From positions 12,140,001 to 12,204,000 of the forward strand of contig NC_056760.1 of NCBI RefSeq assembly GCF_018687715.1: a stretch of 64,000 bases of DNA. Direction: 5' to 3'. Positions 1 to 12,000 of the stretch are shown piece after piece. A program made the position numbers and the translations under genes. The notes beneath the pieces are model-generated. The model was not told where the DNA came from, made no database searches, and saw only the letters and a list, made by a program, of their open reading frames with translations. The stretch's first letter is position 1; each line of letters begins with the position of its first letter. Source of the DNA: Carya illinoinensis. Lineage: Eukaryota; Streptophyta; Magnoliopsida; Fagales; Juglandaceae.

Positions 1-1140
1 GATGTCCTAAAACATATACAAGCTTCTAATTCAAGATCACATGGTTAGAAATTAACCAAAACATAAATTTAGCCAAGAATATCCACACTTTGGCTTATCT
101 GAATATCTCTTTGCATAAAATTTCATATCTTTGAAACTAACATCAAATATCTTCAAAATAATAATATAACATGTATATAAGATGTTTATGATCCTCCAAT
201 AAAATTATCAAAGTCATTAGAATAGGTTTAGACCACCAAAGAGTTAAACTTTCTCAAAACAGAAACTGTTTTTCCTCTTCCAGTTTCTAAGTTTCTAAAT
301 CTAAGAACATCTTTCATCAAAACCTTTAATCATGCAAAAATCCTCAACCAATAGTCACATATACATGTTAACAATACTCCATAAAAATTTCGGACCAATA
401 TCTATCCATTAGCTTGGTCAAAAACTCCAAACTATAACATATTCTCCAGTTTATCTCCCAGAATGAACTTTTTATAGTTTACATAATATTTGACTGACCA
501 AATGATCTTCAAATGGGGCAAATAAGATATCCATGTAAACTAGACTAAAAAAGGAATAACTTATATGAAGGAGACTTTATGATAAAACACTTACAACAGC
601 TTCGAAATGGGCGTGCAAAAGATCTCCTAAAATCTGTCTGAGAGAGAGTGTTTGATAATCTTTTATTAGAAGGAGTAATTGAAGATAAGTTCATGGGTGC
701 TGGCTGGACACATTTATGGACGAGATAAGGGAGGTGATAAGGCTGGAGTTGAGAGTTGAGTGTGGTTTTCTCCTACCCAAAATATCTATAAAAGATTATC
801 TCATAATATTCTATCCAATAATATCTACAAAAATCAACTTAAGATATTTTTATCTAATAATATCTATAAAAATCAACGCAAAATATTTTTACCCAATAAT
901 ATTCACAAAAATTACCTCAAGATATTTCTTTTTATCCAATAATATCTACAGTTTTGAATAGACGTTTTGTCCGAAAATATGAAAAAATGTTATTGCGCCA
1001 TAAGACTTTAAATAATCCTCCGAGTCTAATGGCACAAATCATAATACATTTTAACACTTCTAACTATCTCCAATAATAAAAAATACATATCTCCAATAAT
1101 CAAAAATACACTTCTGATACCATAGTAAATAATAACACTA
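1..1140. other. AT-rich intergenic DNA, no gene seen
   Basis: No credible coding region is visible. The stretch is AT-rich with stops in all frames. It contains a short tandem repeat (annotated separately at 778-950) and then runs into the decayed LINE that begins near 1140-1180. Confidence 0.5.
778..950. repeat. Diverged minisatellite, unit about 39-46 bp, about four copies
   Basis: A unit containing ATATTTTTA-CC/TC-AATAATATCTA-AAAAATCAA recurs about four times. This gives the repetitive peptide pattern NNIYKN..KIFL in translation, which marks the small reading frame here as repeat-derived rather than a gene. The copies differ from each other by roughly 15-25 percent by eye. Confidence 0.65.
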
Positions 1141-1422
1141 ACTATGTAGTTAGACAAAAACCTATACGATTAATGGATTCGTGAAAACTTATGGGTTTTT
1201 TCACGAGATTCCTAAAGTTAATAGAAATTTCACAATTGAATTTCTAGCAGGCTGTTACAGTATGGCTAAGCAGGAGATGTCTTTGGGTGCTAGGGGTGCG
1301 AGTTGGTCTTTCCTCCAGGCTCTACAACAGCCTTTGCTGATTGCTAAGTTTCATCTTCCGATGAGGAAGCTAGAGATGATTGACGGTGGTTTGGGCTTTG
1401 TGTTCACAAATGCAGAGATGAG

Positions 1423-2460
1423 TTGAAGTTTGCCTTGGTCCTAAAATTCCTCTTGGCGAGACCATTGATTGATTTTTTGAGGCGTCAAATTATTAAATCC
1501 TGGGGGTTTGTTAAGGTTTCAATGATCAATTTTATGGATGATTTCCATGTGTTACTTCACTTGGCAAATGAGAAGGATTATCTCCATGCTTGGGCGACAA
1601 AGGGGAGTGTTGTTGCTGGTTACCAGTTTCGTCTTTTCAACTGGTGGGTTGTTTTTTATGTCAAGAAGGAGTTGCCCATTGCTCCGCAGTGGATCTTTCT
1701 TCTTGGTTTGCAGCTTCATTTGTATAGGTTAGACTGTTTACAAATGATTGCTTCTCGGTTTGGTCGGATTTTGGTATTGATAATGCCACTTTGTATCAAA
1801 TGAGAGCTACGATGACAAGATTATGTGTTGAGGTTGATCTCCAAGAGTAACCTATTGCGGGTTTTCCTTTGGTGATTGGCTAGAAAAGTCAGTTCTAGCA
1901 AAAAGGGGTGTATGAAAAAAGGGATTTTATTTTACTAAATGTTTCAGGCAAGGGCATATTGCTGTGGTTTGCAGGAGTGGAGAAATGTGTAAGAAGAATC
2001 TTGTGAGAAAAAGGGGCCGTATATTCCTTGGAAAGATGAGGAAGCTAAGGTATGAAAGAAAGCTGGTAAAAAAAAATGAGATGGAAAGAAGGGGGTAGGT
2101 AGTGAGGCTCGGATGTTATCTGAAGGGGAAAATATTAGTAACTTAAGCGATGTTTTGCCTTTTGAGAGGGAACTAGCGGTCAGGCAAGGTTCAATAAAGA
2201 TGGGGTTGAAAATGATAATGCAGGGGTTGGGTTTGAGGAAGGGGAAGTGCGAACTCTAGATAAATTTACTGGTGAGAATGAGGGGTCTGTTTCGATTGAG
2301 GTGATGGAAGAACATGTTGTTGTGGCTGATGAAGGAGAGCAGGGTACCAAACTAGCGTTGGAATATGAATGTGTCCCTCCAGATTCTGATGTTGAAATTG
2401 CGAAACTTAACATATTTGAAGTGTTATCAAATGGTGATGGTGAAAATACCTCGAAATTTT
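1423..2460 (+). pseudogene. LINE ORF1 remnant (DUF4283 nucleic-acid-binding protein)
   Basis: The frame at 1423-1803 resembles the DUF4283 domain of plant LINE ORF1 proteins: RPLIDFLRR, then HVLLHLANEKDYLHAW, then a W-rich segment and an IAPQWIFLLGLQLHLY-like block. It ends at a stop; frames at 2101-2460 look like the acidic C-terminal half. In the family this protein coats the element RNA. Several frameshifts separate the pieces, so no functional protein is expected. The upstream open stretch at 1181-1426 may be its N-terminal part in another frame. Confidence 0.65.
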
Positions 2461-2582
2461 AGAAGGATTATTGCTCAAATCCTGGTTCAAAATTGGTGCT
2501 GAGTGGTTTTGGGATAGGTGGTGTTAAAGATTCAGTGATAAGGAAGTCTCAAAGGCAAAGGCACACCCTAAAAAATTAAATT

Positions 2583-5560
2583 TATGATTGATAATATTGT
2601 AGTGTGGAATATTAGAGGGTTGGATACGTTAAAAAGAAGGGTACGAAAATTGGTTCATAAGTTTGATACCTCTATTTTGGTAATCTTGGAGCTGTTTCAA
2701 AATGTGGAAAAATTACAAAGTTGGTCTTGTTCTATCTAGTTCCCTAATTTCAGTTCTAACATAGAAGTAGGTGGCAAAGTTTGGGTCTGTTGGAAAGAAG
2801 ATGTGGTGATGGATCTTGTTGGTATCTCTAATCAATCCATTACTGGCATTTTTTCTGGTAATGGTGTTGTTCTGTTAAAGACATTTGTGCATGCAAAGTG
2901 TTTTAAGCTAGAACATAAAGAACTATGGGATCATTTGAGTGGTATCTAAAGTGTTGGAGTTCCATGGGTGGTATTGGGTGATTTCAATATTATCAGGTCA
3001 GATGATGAGCGCATTGGTGGGAGGCCGAGGCCTATTGGTGTGATGGAGGATTTTAATGGGTGTATTAATACTTGTGGATTGGTTGATTTCAAGTTGCATG
3101 GAAAACAAATTTCAAAGTGTAATGGCCAATTGGAATAGGCACGAAGTTGGGCAAAACTTGATTGTGTGCTTGTGGACAACATGTTTATTTTCAAATTTGG
3201 TGACGCTTCAGTGCAATTGTTATGTCGAAAGACTTCTAATCATTCGCCAATTGTTTAAAAGCTAGTTTATGGGTTTTTGGGGTATGGTCCATCTCCTTTT
3301 CGATTTCAAAATATGTGACTTTCGCATGTTGATTTTTTGAAAGTTGTAGAAACTTCTTGGAATGAACCAATTGTGAGTAGTAGTGGGCTTTTTGTCTTAG
3401 ATGAGAAATTGAAAAGGTTGAAGCATAAATTGTGTGAATGGAATAAAAATGTGTTTTGAAGAGTTGATGGTGTTATTCGGGAGTTGGAGGAACAAATTGA
3501 GATTCTAGAGAGGGTGTTACAAACAAATTTCTCTGAGGAGGTGGAAGATGAGTACTTGGTGTCAAAGGCAGAACTTGATATTTGGGTCAAGAGGGAAGAA
3601 ACTCGATTAGCATAGCAAGCAAAGAAAAAGTGGACTTTAGAATGGGACCAAAATTCAAAATTCTTCCATGTTGTTATTGCGCAAAGGCGAAGGAGCTCTT
3701 GTGTGAAGGAGATGAGGCTTTCAGATGACCTAGTCCTGGATTCTCCAAAAAGAGTGCATGAGGAAGTTGTTGATATTTTGAGATTTTCCTCTCTCAAGAA
3801 GAAGTGGGTGAATTGCCAAACCTGGATTATTTGTTCCCTCACTCGCTATCAGAAGCCGATGGGAGGGGTTTGATGCTGGAACCATCAGAAGACGAAGTAA
3901 AAGGGGTTCTTTCTTCCATTGCTACAGACAGCAACCCCGGGCTTGATGGCTTTGGGTCTTCATTTTACTTGGCTTGTTGGAATTTTGTGAAAGATGATAT
4001 TATGGGTGCTGTGAGGGAATTCTTTCAAGCTATGGAGCTTGTTGCGTCATATTCTAACGAGTTTACCAATTCATTTACTTTTGGTATTGCAGGTGCCTAA
4101 GGCTATAATTCGAAAGCTAAATGGTCTATTTACAGAATTTTTGTGTGAGGAGGAAGATGGTAGAAGCAAGAGAAATTGGAGAGCATTGAAGAAGTTGTGT
4201 TTACCAGTGGAGGAAAGGGAAATTGGGGTGAGAAATCTGGAAGAGGTACAAAGATCTTTGTTTCTGAAATTTGGATGAAACTTGTTGACCCAAGAGACAT
4301 TATGGGCGAAATTTTTTAAAACTAAATATGTTAAATTGGGTCATGTTTCATTGTCCCTTGATGATAATAAGGGGTCGGTGTTTTGGAGAAGGATAGTGGA
4401 GGGATTTCCACTTCTTTTGCAAAATTCTAAATGAAAGGTTCGTGTTGGAAATATATCTTTGTGGTTTGATAAATTCATAGAGCAAGGGCCGTTGTGTGAA
4501 GAGACTATAGAGATGGAAGAACCGAGTATCACAATTTGAGAGTTGGTTGTAAATGATCAGTAGGATGTAGAGAGACTTGAGATGATGTTGGGTATGCAAA
4601 AAGCAAGCGCTGTTATGGCACAAGTGGGAGCATTAAAAAATGAGAAGGATGTTTTGATATGGCTACCAAATAAACACAGGACACTTACGTCAAAGTCGGC
4701 ATGGGAATTTCTAAGAATCAAGATGCCAAGATTCGATTGGGCAAGATGGATATGGCATAATCTTCTTACGAAAAAAATGTCTATTGCTTTGTGGAAAGGA
4801 ACTTTTGGTTGCTTAAGTGTGGATGAATAAGTCTGTTGGCTGGGAGTTCCTATTGTTTCTCGTTGTAATTGTTGTGTGGAGGGTCATGAGGAAGATTTGG
4901 AGCATGTGCTTGGTAATGGAGAGTTTGCACAGGAAATTTGGAAAAAAGGTCTTGGTTGAGGTGGATTTCCCTTCTGGGCACAACAATCTTGGCACGATAA
5001 AATCCAGTTGCGGTTTTCTAGAGTGTCTAGACAATCTCATATTGGTATTTTGTTGGGTCTCATCCCTGTTGTGGTAATATGGAGATTGTGGCAAAGGCGT
5101 AGTATTGTACACATGGAAGGAAAAAATGAAACTGTACAGTAGGTTTGGAGTTCGGTTAAATACATGGTGAAGTTCCTTACAGCCAAAATCTCCTTGGACA
5201 TACCAACTATGGAACTGCAGCCCCCAATGGTCTTTGTTATTAGATGGTTGAAGCCTTAATTTGAGAAATTGAAACTGAATTTAGATGAAAACTTCTTTAG
5301 GAATCCGGGACTTGGTGGGGGAATAAAATTCTGCCGATAGTTGGGTTATTTTTTCATTGATATTAAATGTGATTATTTAATTGTGGTTTCTTTGTTGGTG
5401 ACCAAAGTTTGTACAGTGTGGTATTTATGAGATTTTTGGAATCAATTGATGACCTTGCTGGATGGTTGTGACTTCTCCATCAAGCATATCTTTAGGGAAT
5501 GTAATAAAGTGGCTAATGAGTTGGCAAGAGTTGGTGCGTTGGGGGAGCATTTTTTGTTTT
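2583..5560 (+). pseudogene. LINE ORF2 remnant (endonuclease, partial RT, zf-RVT, RNase H)
   Basis: An endonuclease/exonuclease/phosphatase-like segment begins near 2583 with VVWNIRGLDT. It contains GDFNIIRSDDERIGG near 2978 and a NHSPIV-like end near 3238, but has several in-frame stops. The fingers of the RT are visible at 3804-4020 (NPGLDGFGSSFY). The palm with its catalytic FADD/YADD motif is absent: sequence jumps at about 4065 to a C-terminal RT segment (IIRKLNGLFTEFL). A zf-RVT-like part follows (SAWEFL at about 4696, then a Cys/His stretch in another frame). Near 5446-5560 lies the RNase H C-terminus (FRECNKVANELARVGA). It is non-functional. Which nonsense changes came first cannot be told from one copy. 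Confidence 0.75.
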
Positions 5561-5967
5561 TAGATTCTACTAAATTGTCACGTGAGGTGAGAGATTTTTA
5601 TATTCTACGGCATCATTTATGCTTTTTAGATTTGTTAGTTGTTGGGTGCTTTGTAAAGGAAAAAAATGCATTTTATCTTGCATCTCTTCTACATTTTTTT
5701 CCCTTCTTGAATCTCATCTCTCTCTATCTTCCATTTAGATTTATAATCAATGAATACTATAATATGTATCGTCGTATCTAAACCAAGTACTTCCAGTTGA
5801 CGAGTTACAGAAAGAGATCAAATATAAATAATTTCTTAAACAATTCCACCATATGTCCTAACCCGAAAAGCAAGCAAACATGCAACAAACAGTCTAAACA
5901 ATAATATTGAGATGGCCCGGTGTTGCATGCTGTTTGTAGTAGTCATATATATATATATATATAGAGG

Positions 5968-6157
5968 AATGCTACACATCATCCCACACCACACACTTTA
6001 TATATTAAAATATTATTTTTTATTTTTTATTTTATTTTATTCTTATTAAACTAATTAAATTATTCTATTTATCATCCATACACTACATATTTATTATAGA
6101 AAAAATGAAAAAAAAATTAAAATAAGTATGGTGTGTGAAGTGTGAGGATGATAAGAA
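5968..6157. repeat. Fold-back MITE, family 1 (copy A)
   Basis: The left arm (TGCTACACATCATCCCACAC near 5968) is an imperfect inverted copy of the right arm (GTGTGTGAAGTGTGAGGATG at about 6131-6150). The interior is AT-rich and non-coding. A related copy, in opposite orientation, lies at 58600-58800; it shares the interior stretch TGTAGT-TAT-GAT-ATAATA. No transposase is present. Confidence 0.6.
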
Positions 6158-6954
6158 GATTTTTCCATATATATATATATCACCTTCTTATAAGATGAAT
6201 GATCCTAGCAACCTTCTTTGGGAGACCAATATTTATTCTATTATAATAAGTGGTTATCTAATTGTTACAACAACTTTTCTTTTTTTCCTGTTAAGTTTGT
6301 TACTTTCTTGTTTTAGGGATACAATTGTCTTCTCTCTCTCCTCTCATCTCGAACCTCTCTCACACTCTTCAATGACTGCCTCTCTACCTACCCCCCTCAA
6401 AACCACCCTATCATACGTTTCGTTAAAACACTCAAATCTTAATCTGAGTATAAATGTTCGGATCTATAGGAAAAAAATGGCAATAAAGAACAACAAGTAC
6501 AAAACGAAAAAAAATTCCCACAAAGAAAAATACTCAGATCTGAACAAGATCTGTTCAAATACGTCAAGATTAAAAAAAAATTTATATCAAAACACATGAT
6601 TTGGATTTATCGTCCAACATCTCAAAATAATTTCAAATCTTATGTGATCTTTAAGTGTTGTGATAATATTTATTATGGTAACAATGATGTTATTTTTATT
6701 TATCTATATTATTCTAATGTATCTTGACTTTAATTTTAAACTAATTTTTTTGTTTTCTAATATATCTAAATATGTAATTATATACTTACCGACCTATTAT
6801 TATCTAAATATATTTGTTAAAATTTGTTATTTTTTTTTTATCTCTATATATTAAATTATTTATTAATCAAGTTCTTTTTAAAAAAAATCATATTATTTTG
6901 ATACAAAAATATATTTAATTCAATTAAATAAACGTTCTTTACCCGTGCTCTAAC

Positions 6955-6956
<2 letters not shown>

Positions 6957-6994
<38 letters not shown>
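6957..6994. repeat. (TA)n microsatellite
   Basis: About 19 uninterrupted TA dinucleotides. Likely length-polymorphic between individuals. Confidence 0.9.
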
Positions 6995-6997
<3 letters not shown>

Positions 6998-7429
6998 ACC
7001 TTGTGGAATCGTCAGTTTGTGAATATATATGGCTGATCCTGCTAGCCAGCTTTCACGATATATATCGGCATCAGTTTTTCTCTATCTCAAAGAAAGTTGA
7101 GTGTCTTTTATTCATCTTCGTTTCTTTTTATGCAATCATACAAGCCCCCTTTATATCTTACAAAAATAGCCTATTTTATTCATGCAGTATTCTTCCAACG
7201 TATCCCACAAAAAGAAAGAAAAATAAAATAAAAATCACATTTACAAGTTATGGAAGGAAACTTTCATTTATTATTCCAAAACATACTGCTTAATTTGTAT
7301 TAATTCAAGTAGTACTCATGATGTATATATATATATATCAAAATAAAAATAAAAACTAATCTAACTGCAAATAAAAGGACTATTTGTTTTTTACAATGTA
7401 AACAAAATGAACAGATTCTATAATGGACC

Positions 7430-7550
7430 CTATATTGTATTTATTTTAAACATGTTTAAATATTTTTCAAAAAATAAAAAAATTTCGATACATTAATAAT
7501 TATTTCTTTAATTATTTAATAAAAATATTAAAAAATAAAATAAAATACAG
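7430..7550. repeat. AT-rich MITE-like repeat, family 3 (copy A)
   Basis: It shares AAACATGTTTAAATATTTTT (about 7449-7468) and the following CATTAATAATTA-TTTCTTTAATTA block with copies at about 15722-15880 and 34025-34210. Recurrence at three unlinked places in the window supports a dispersed element. The ends are not precisely defined. Confidence 0.55.
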
Positions 7551-9052
7551 AAACGGTCAAATTAAGTTAAAAATTCAGAGCATAATATTATTATTATTAT
7601 TATTATTATTTTAAACTTTAAGGTTAGGTGGGCTTTCAACTTGTATGCGTAAAGACAGCCTACAGGGAACCAATTGTCACCTCTGCTTTCCCTCTCTGTT
7701 TTTTGCACCACTTTTTGGACTTATCATGACACGTGGCTTTCAAAGAGTGGTCGTAATTTCCTATCTGGGTCCCAATCTTATTCAACCTTTTATTTTTCAT
7801 TTATTTTTTTCTACAAATAGTGATACCGATAGCATGCCCAGGCAGACCATACGTAGGGTATCCGCCTGCTCGACCATCACTTTGGGCTTGGAATCCAAAA
7901 CTGTGGGCTCCATTCTCTATGAATTTGAACATTTACATTTGGTATTCTGACATCCACATCTTTCTTTTATAAAATAACTCCCACATTTTTATTTCTTTTC
8001 ACCTTCTTTAATATAAAAATACAATGGGTTTGGGACATGTACTACATCCTGAATTATGAGCAAAACAAAGGTAATGGCATTTATTGTTGTTTATGATTTG
8101 ATTAACCCCTTTGGGCTACATAATATGCTTAAGATATATACTTTCCATGTCTTAAAGATGCATATATAAATATATTATGCCGAAAGAGAGCAAGTTGATT
8201 TGGAATGGGCAGGATTGCATCATCTTGTCTGAATTTAAAACTAACCATGAAAAAGGGGTAACCTTATCAAGATCTTTTTGGATTTTTGTTCAGCTTTGTA
8301 GAAAACACCTCAATCAGCTCCTAAAGTATGCACCTAAAGCTAAAAACGGAGCAAACTCTGTAATCACTAATCACCTACCTTTTGCTGCAAATTGGACTTC
8401 ATAGTCATGGCATCATAATCTTGGGGTTACATCCTTTTATAGAGGATATTCTATGAATACATGATATGAAGATAGAGTGAAATTATTGGAGAGAGAACAA
8501 AAAAGATGAATCAAAGGTGACTGGCTTTTAACCACCCAAGTTCAATGTGCAGAGGATTCAAAAAGCACTGCATAACTTGAATAATTATGCAGAAGTATAA
8601 GCTAATTATTAATAGTTTTTGTGATCTAAAATTGTACAAAAATCAGAACCAATATAGTCATGTAAGCTAGGACCAAAGTACTCTCGATGTAAAGACATGG
8701 GTCAAGAGTTTCTGAAGGAAATATTTGACAATTTTGTCATATTCTTTTAATGCAGAAAGTATTTTGGTACAGCAAACAAGTCATTTAGAAGGAAATGAGG
8801 GGCATTTTATAATATGATGAGTCAGCCAGAGAGCCTTTGTTTAGTATGTATTAAAACACTCCACGTCAGATGTGCAGAATCCCCATGTTCCTTATATGTT
8901 CTTCCTCCCCCTCCCCCACACATTTTCACATACAGAGAGAAAGATAGAGAGGGTGAAGCGTGAACCAGAGAAGTCTCCATTGCTTGCACAACAACTCGCC
9001 TTTGCCAATATATTATCTGAAGTAGAAAACTTTGCTAAGTATCATCACAGAA

Positions 9053-12000
9053 ATGGGTGAAGTAAGTTTTTTATTTGTTGTTTTTAACCGAACTTAGTTT
9101 AATATATTTTTTCTGAGCATGCATATTTTTTCTCCCATGCTCATTAGTTATTCCATTTACTTTGTGCTCTGTTATTTGTTTTTACAACTCGGTTTTGGGT
9201 GGAACGAGAGTTCAATTCTTGGCTCACATTTCTGACAAATATCCCAATGCTTTATCTTGCTGAAGGAAAACAAGGAACAGAAAAAGAAAGAGGAAAGCAA
9301 AGAAGAAAAGGCAGAAGAGAAGAAGGAAGAAGAACCACAAGAGATTGTACTCAAGGTTGATATGCATTGTGAGGCCTGTGCTAGGAAAGTGGCAAGAGCC
9401 TTGAAAGGATTTGAAGGTCATTACTTTCTCTGCACTCGTTCTATTCTAAGTCTGTGCTTGAATTCTCATATATCTAGTTTTAGAAATGTGCTCATATTGA
9501 AGAACGAGAGCATTGAATATAAGGTTCATTTTTCTCAGAATAATAGCCCCAACTAGGATTTTACGATATGATGTATTTTTTTGGTAAAAGAAAAAGAAGG
9601 TATATATTGAGAAATCGCAAATAAAATATAATCATTATTTTTACTTTAAATCTCTAACACGTTTTTTTTTTAATTAAAAGATGTCGAGTGCATGCCAGAG
9701 TTCAAAGAGGGGCAAGCCCACATAAGAAAATAGTTCAAGCGTCGGTGGGTGATAAAATAATTGGATTTTTGGGTGAAGTGCCCCTCAGTATTTATTATTA
9801 TTTATGTAATAATTCTGCAGTGTTCATGAGTTGTTTTAGGAGGGCATATTCATGAGTTTCCAGAGATCTTTGAAAAATACATCAGACATGTATGCATAAA
9901 ACCAGAGTTTATTCACATATTATAAATCAAGTGAAATATAAAATAAGTAGTGCGATTTTTTTCTTAAAAAAAAAAAAAATTGATTTCATCAGGAGTGGAG
10001 GATGTCACCACAGATAGCAAGGCCAGCAAAGTGGTGGTGAAAGGAAAGGCAGCAGACCCCATAAAGGTGTGTGAAAGGCTACAAAAGAAAAGTGGCAGAA
10101 AGGTAGAGATAATTTCTCCTTTGCCAAAACCAGCAGAAGAGAACAAAGAAGAAAACAAAGAACCAAAGGAAGAGAAAAAAGAAGAGGTTAGAATTCACAA
10201 ACTTTACTTACTCTTTAACCACACAATCAATTACTCTTGACTAAGATTATGTTTGGATAAGACAAGGAATGAAAAGCAAAAAGAGATGGAGAGAGAATGA
10301 AAAGATGTTTTTAAAGCTGATCAGTGTAAAAGAAGATCCACAAACATTTGTTTAACTATTTTAGGATGCACAAGTGTTGCAGGGGAAACACTTTTCCCTC
10401 ACTCTCTTTTTAGATTTCTCCCATATTCATCCTTGTATAATTTCTTTAAGGTTTAGATAAAATGTATTAAAAAAATCCCCCCATATCAACTTTCCTATGT
10501 CCGAACATATAAGCTATAGTACTCCCTCAAATTTAGGAAAGCACCATAACTTTTGCGGACAAATTTTCTTAAACATCTAATTCTTTACCCCTCTCCCTTC
10601 ACTGTTCCTTTCTTTTTTCACTCTCATTAATGAACATTACAGTAAAGACTTGTTAGTTCCTATAATTGGTTATTTATTTCTCATAAATGCTTGGCTGTGA
10701 TATACAGAAAACAATAAATAATCAGGTGAAAAGTTTTCCCTGGTCTGAATGCCTAATATTTAGGAGGAAATTCAAATATGAATGCTCTTAACTCATAAAG
10801 ATCCAACAATTGGCTTGGTAGGAATTTGGACAGCGGTGGGGGGACTTCAAATATACAAAGGGATCTGTATCCCACATACCTGCCCACAAGTCTCTTCTAA
10901 CAGTCTTAAATTGTGACTTGATAGTAAAGCATTACAAACTTAATTAAAACATAGACATTATTTTAAATCATCAGTAATGTGTCAATAAGAATTAGATTTG
11001 TTTTTGAAAAAAGTTAGCTCGAGTACTTATATCCTGAATGAACTGAATCTAGTCTTGTTTAGATTCTTTAGAATCCCCACCCGCAACCACTCTTACATGC
11101 ACGTACGGGGAAGACTGTTAGCTGCTGTTTTCATGCTGACATGAAAGTAACCGAACAAAGGTGGCAAAGTAAGTAGAGGCACATTTTACAAGGCAGAGGA
11201 GAAGTGATTGTGAGACTAGCCAGGGGTTTTGACCCCACGACTGCCCCCACTAGGTCAAATGTCGATGTCCTGCTCTGCAACAAATGGGGTCACGGGTTCG
11301 GTCTCAGCCCTAGCTTACGATTTACTACATGGAAAATGAAAAACAACACTGAGGGAGTGAGAAATTTGAGGGCCATTCACATGCTGGTCCTCAGGTATAG
11401 GTCATTTTTAAAACATCAATGCGTTGCATGTGTTTATCTATCTAGCTATCGTCAAAGCTGCTCGTTGTGCCCTTTGTTACTGTCCAATCTTCTTGGGTGC
11501 CGGGCCTGTTGCGATCTTGAGTCAGCCCACTTGCAGTGACCCCTTTAACTGAACCCAACTGCAAATAAACGTGACTAGAATCCGAGGCGGACCTACATTT
11601 TTCACTTTGTTTGTCTAACCCCAGCCTACCCTACTCACCCACCTGTACCAAAAGAAGAAGAAAAAAGTTTAGCTAGCTTGTTCCTGTAACTAAAGTTGTT
11701 AACGCATTTTGAATGAGAAGAGAGTCGTCAGATTCTAGATCTGTTCATTCAATTTATTTTTTATTTTATTATTATTATTATTATTTTTCCAAACAGACAG
11801 AGCTAGAGCTGAAAATCTAATGCCACATGGGTTTTAAAGGATCATCTAGTTTTGATCAGTAAACAAGTATAAAGAATTTGATATCTAAAAAGCATTGTTT
11901 TTTATTTGTCATGATTAATACACGGATTCTTAAATTTAATGTATCTGATAAATCATTGGATCTCTTGCCAGCCTCCTGCTGTTGTAACAGTCGTTCTGAA

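Larger units (their letters stand above)
1140..5780 (+). mobile_element. Decayed L1-type LINE retrotransposon
   Basis: Domains appear in the order expected of a plant L1 LINE on the + strand: DUF4283-type ORF1 (about 1423-1803), EEP endonuclease (about 2583-3260), a reverse transcriptase remnant (3804-4280), zf-RVT (about 4580-4990) and a C-terminal RNase H fragment (about 5270-5560). Every domain is interrupted by stops or frameshifts. The central RT catalytic block appears deleted near 4065, where the fingers region runs directly into thumb-like sequence. I could not fix the ends by a target-site duplication, so the boundaries are approximate. The order of domains is seen in the sequence; the LINE family assignment rests on DUF4283 plus endonuclease plus RT homology. 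Confidence 0.8.
5790..8860. other. Intergenic DNA with MITEs and microsatellites, no gene seen
   Basis: This AT-rich stretch holds a fold-back element (5968-6157), a long TA microsatellite (6957-6994), a second MITE-like block (about 7430-7550) and no coding region with recognisable domains. Reading frames at 6135-6599, 7003-7293, 7645-7950 and 8177-8404 lack domain similarity and codon bias. The last few hundred bases probably contain the promoter of the HIPP gene, including an ACGT core in CCACGTCA at about 8861. Confidence 0.5.

Noticed and set aside
1111..1122. CTTCTGATACCA, the complement of an initiator-tRNA-Met-type primer-binding site
   Set aside because: No LTR with matching ends or target duplication could be found next to it, and no gag or pol lies on the expected side. 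It may be a relic but cannot be supported.
6135..6599. 154-codon + strand reading frame
   Set aside because: It begins inside a fold-back MITE and ends in Lys/Asn-rich low-complexity sequence, with no recognisable domain.
11204..11539. Possible tRNA-derived SINE or small gene in HIPP intron 3
   Set aside because: A B-box-like CACGGGTTCGGTCTC is present, but no convincing A box at proper spacing, poly(A)/T tail or target duplication was found.
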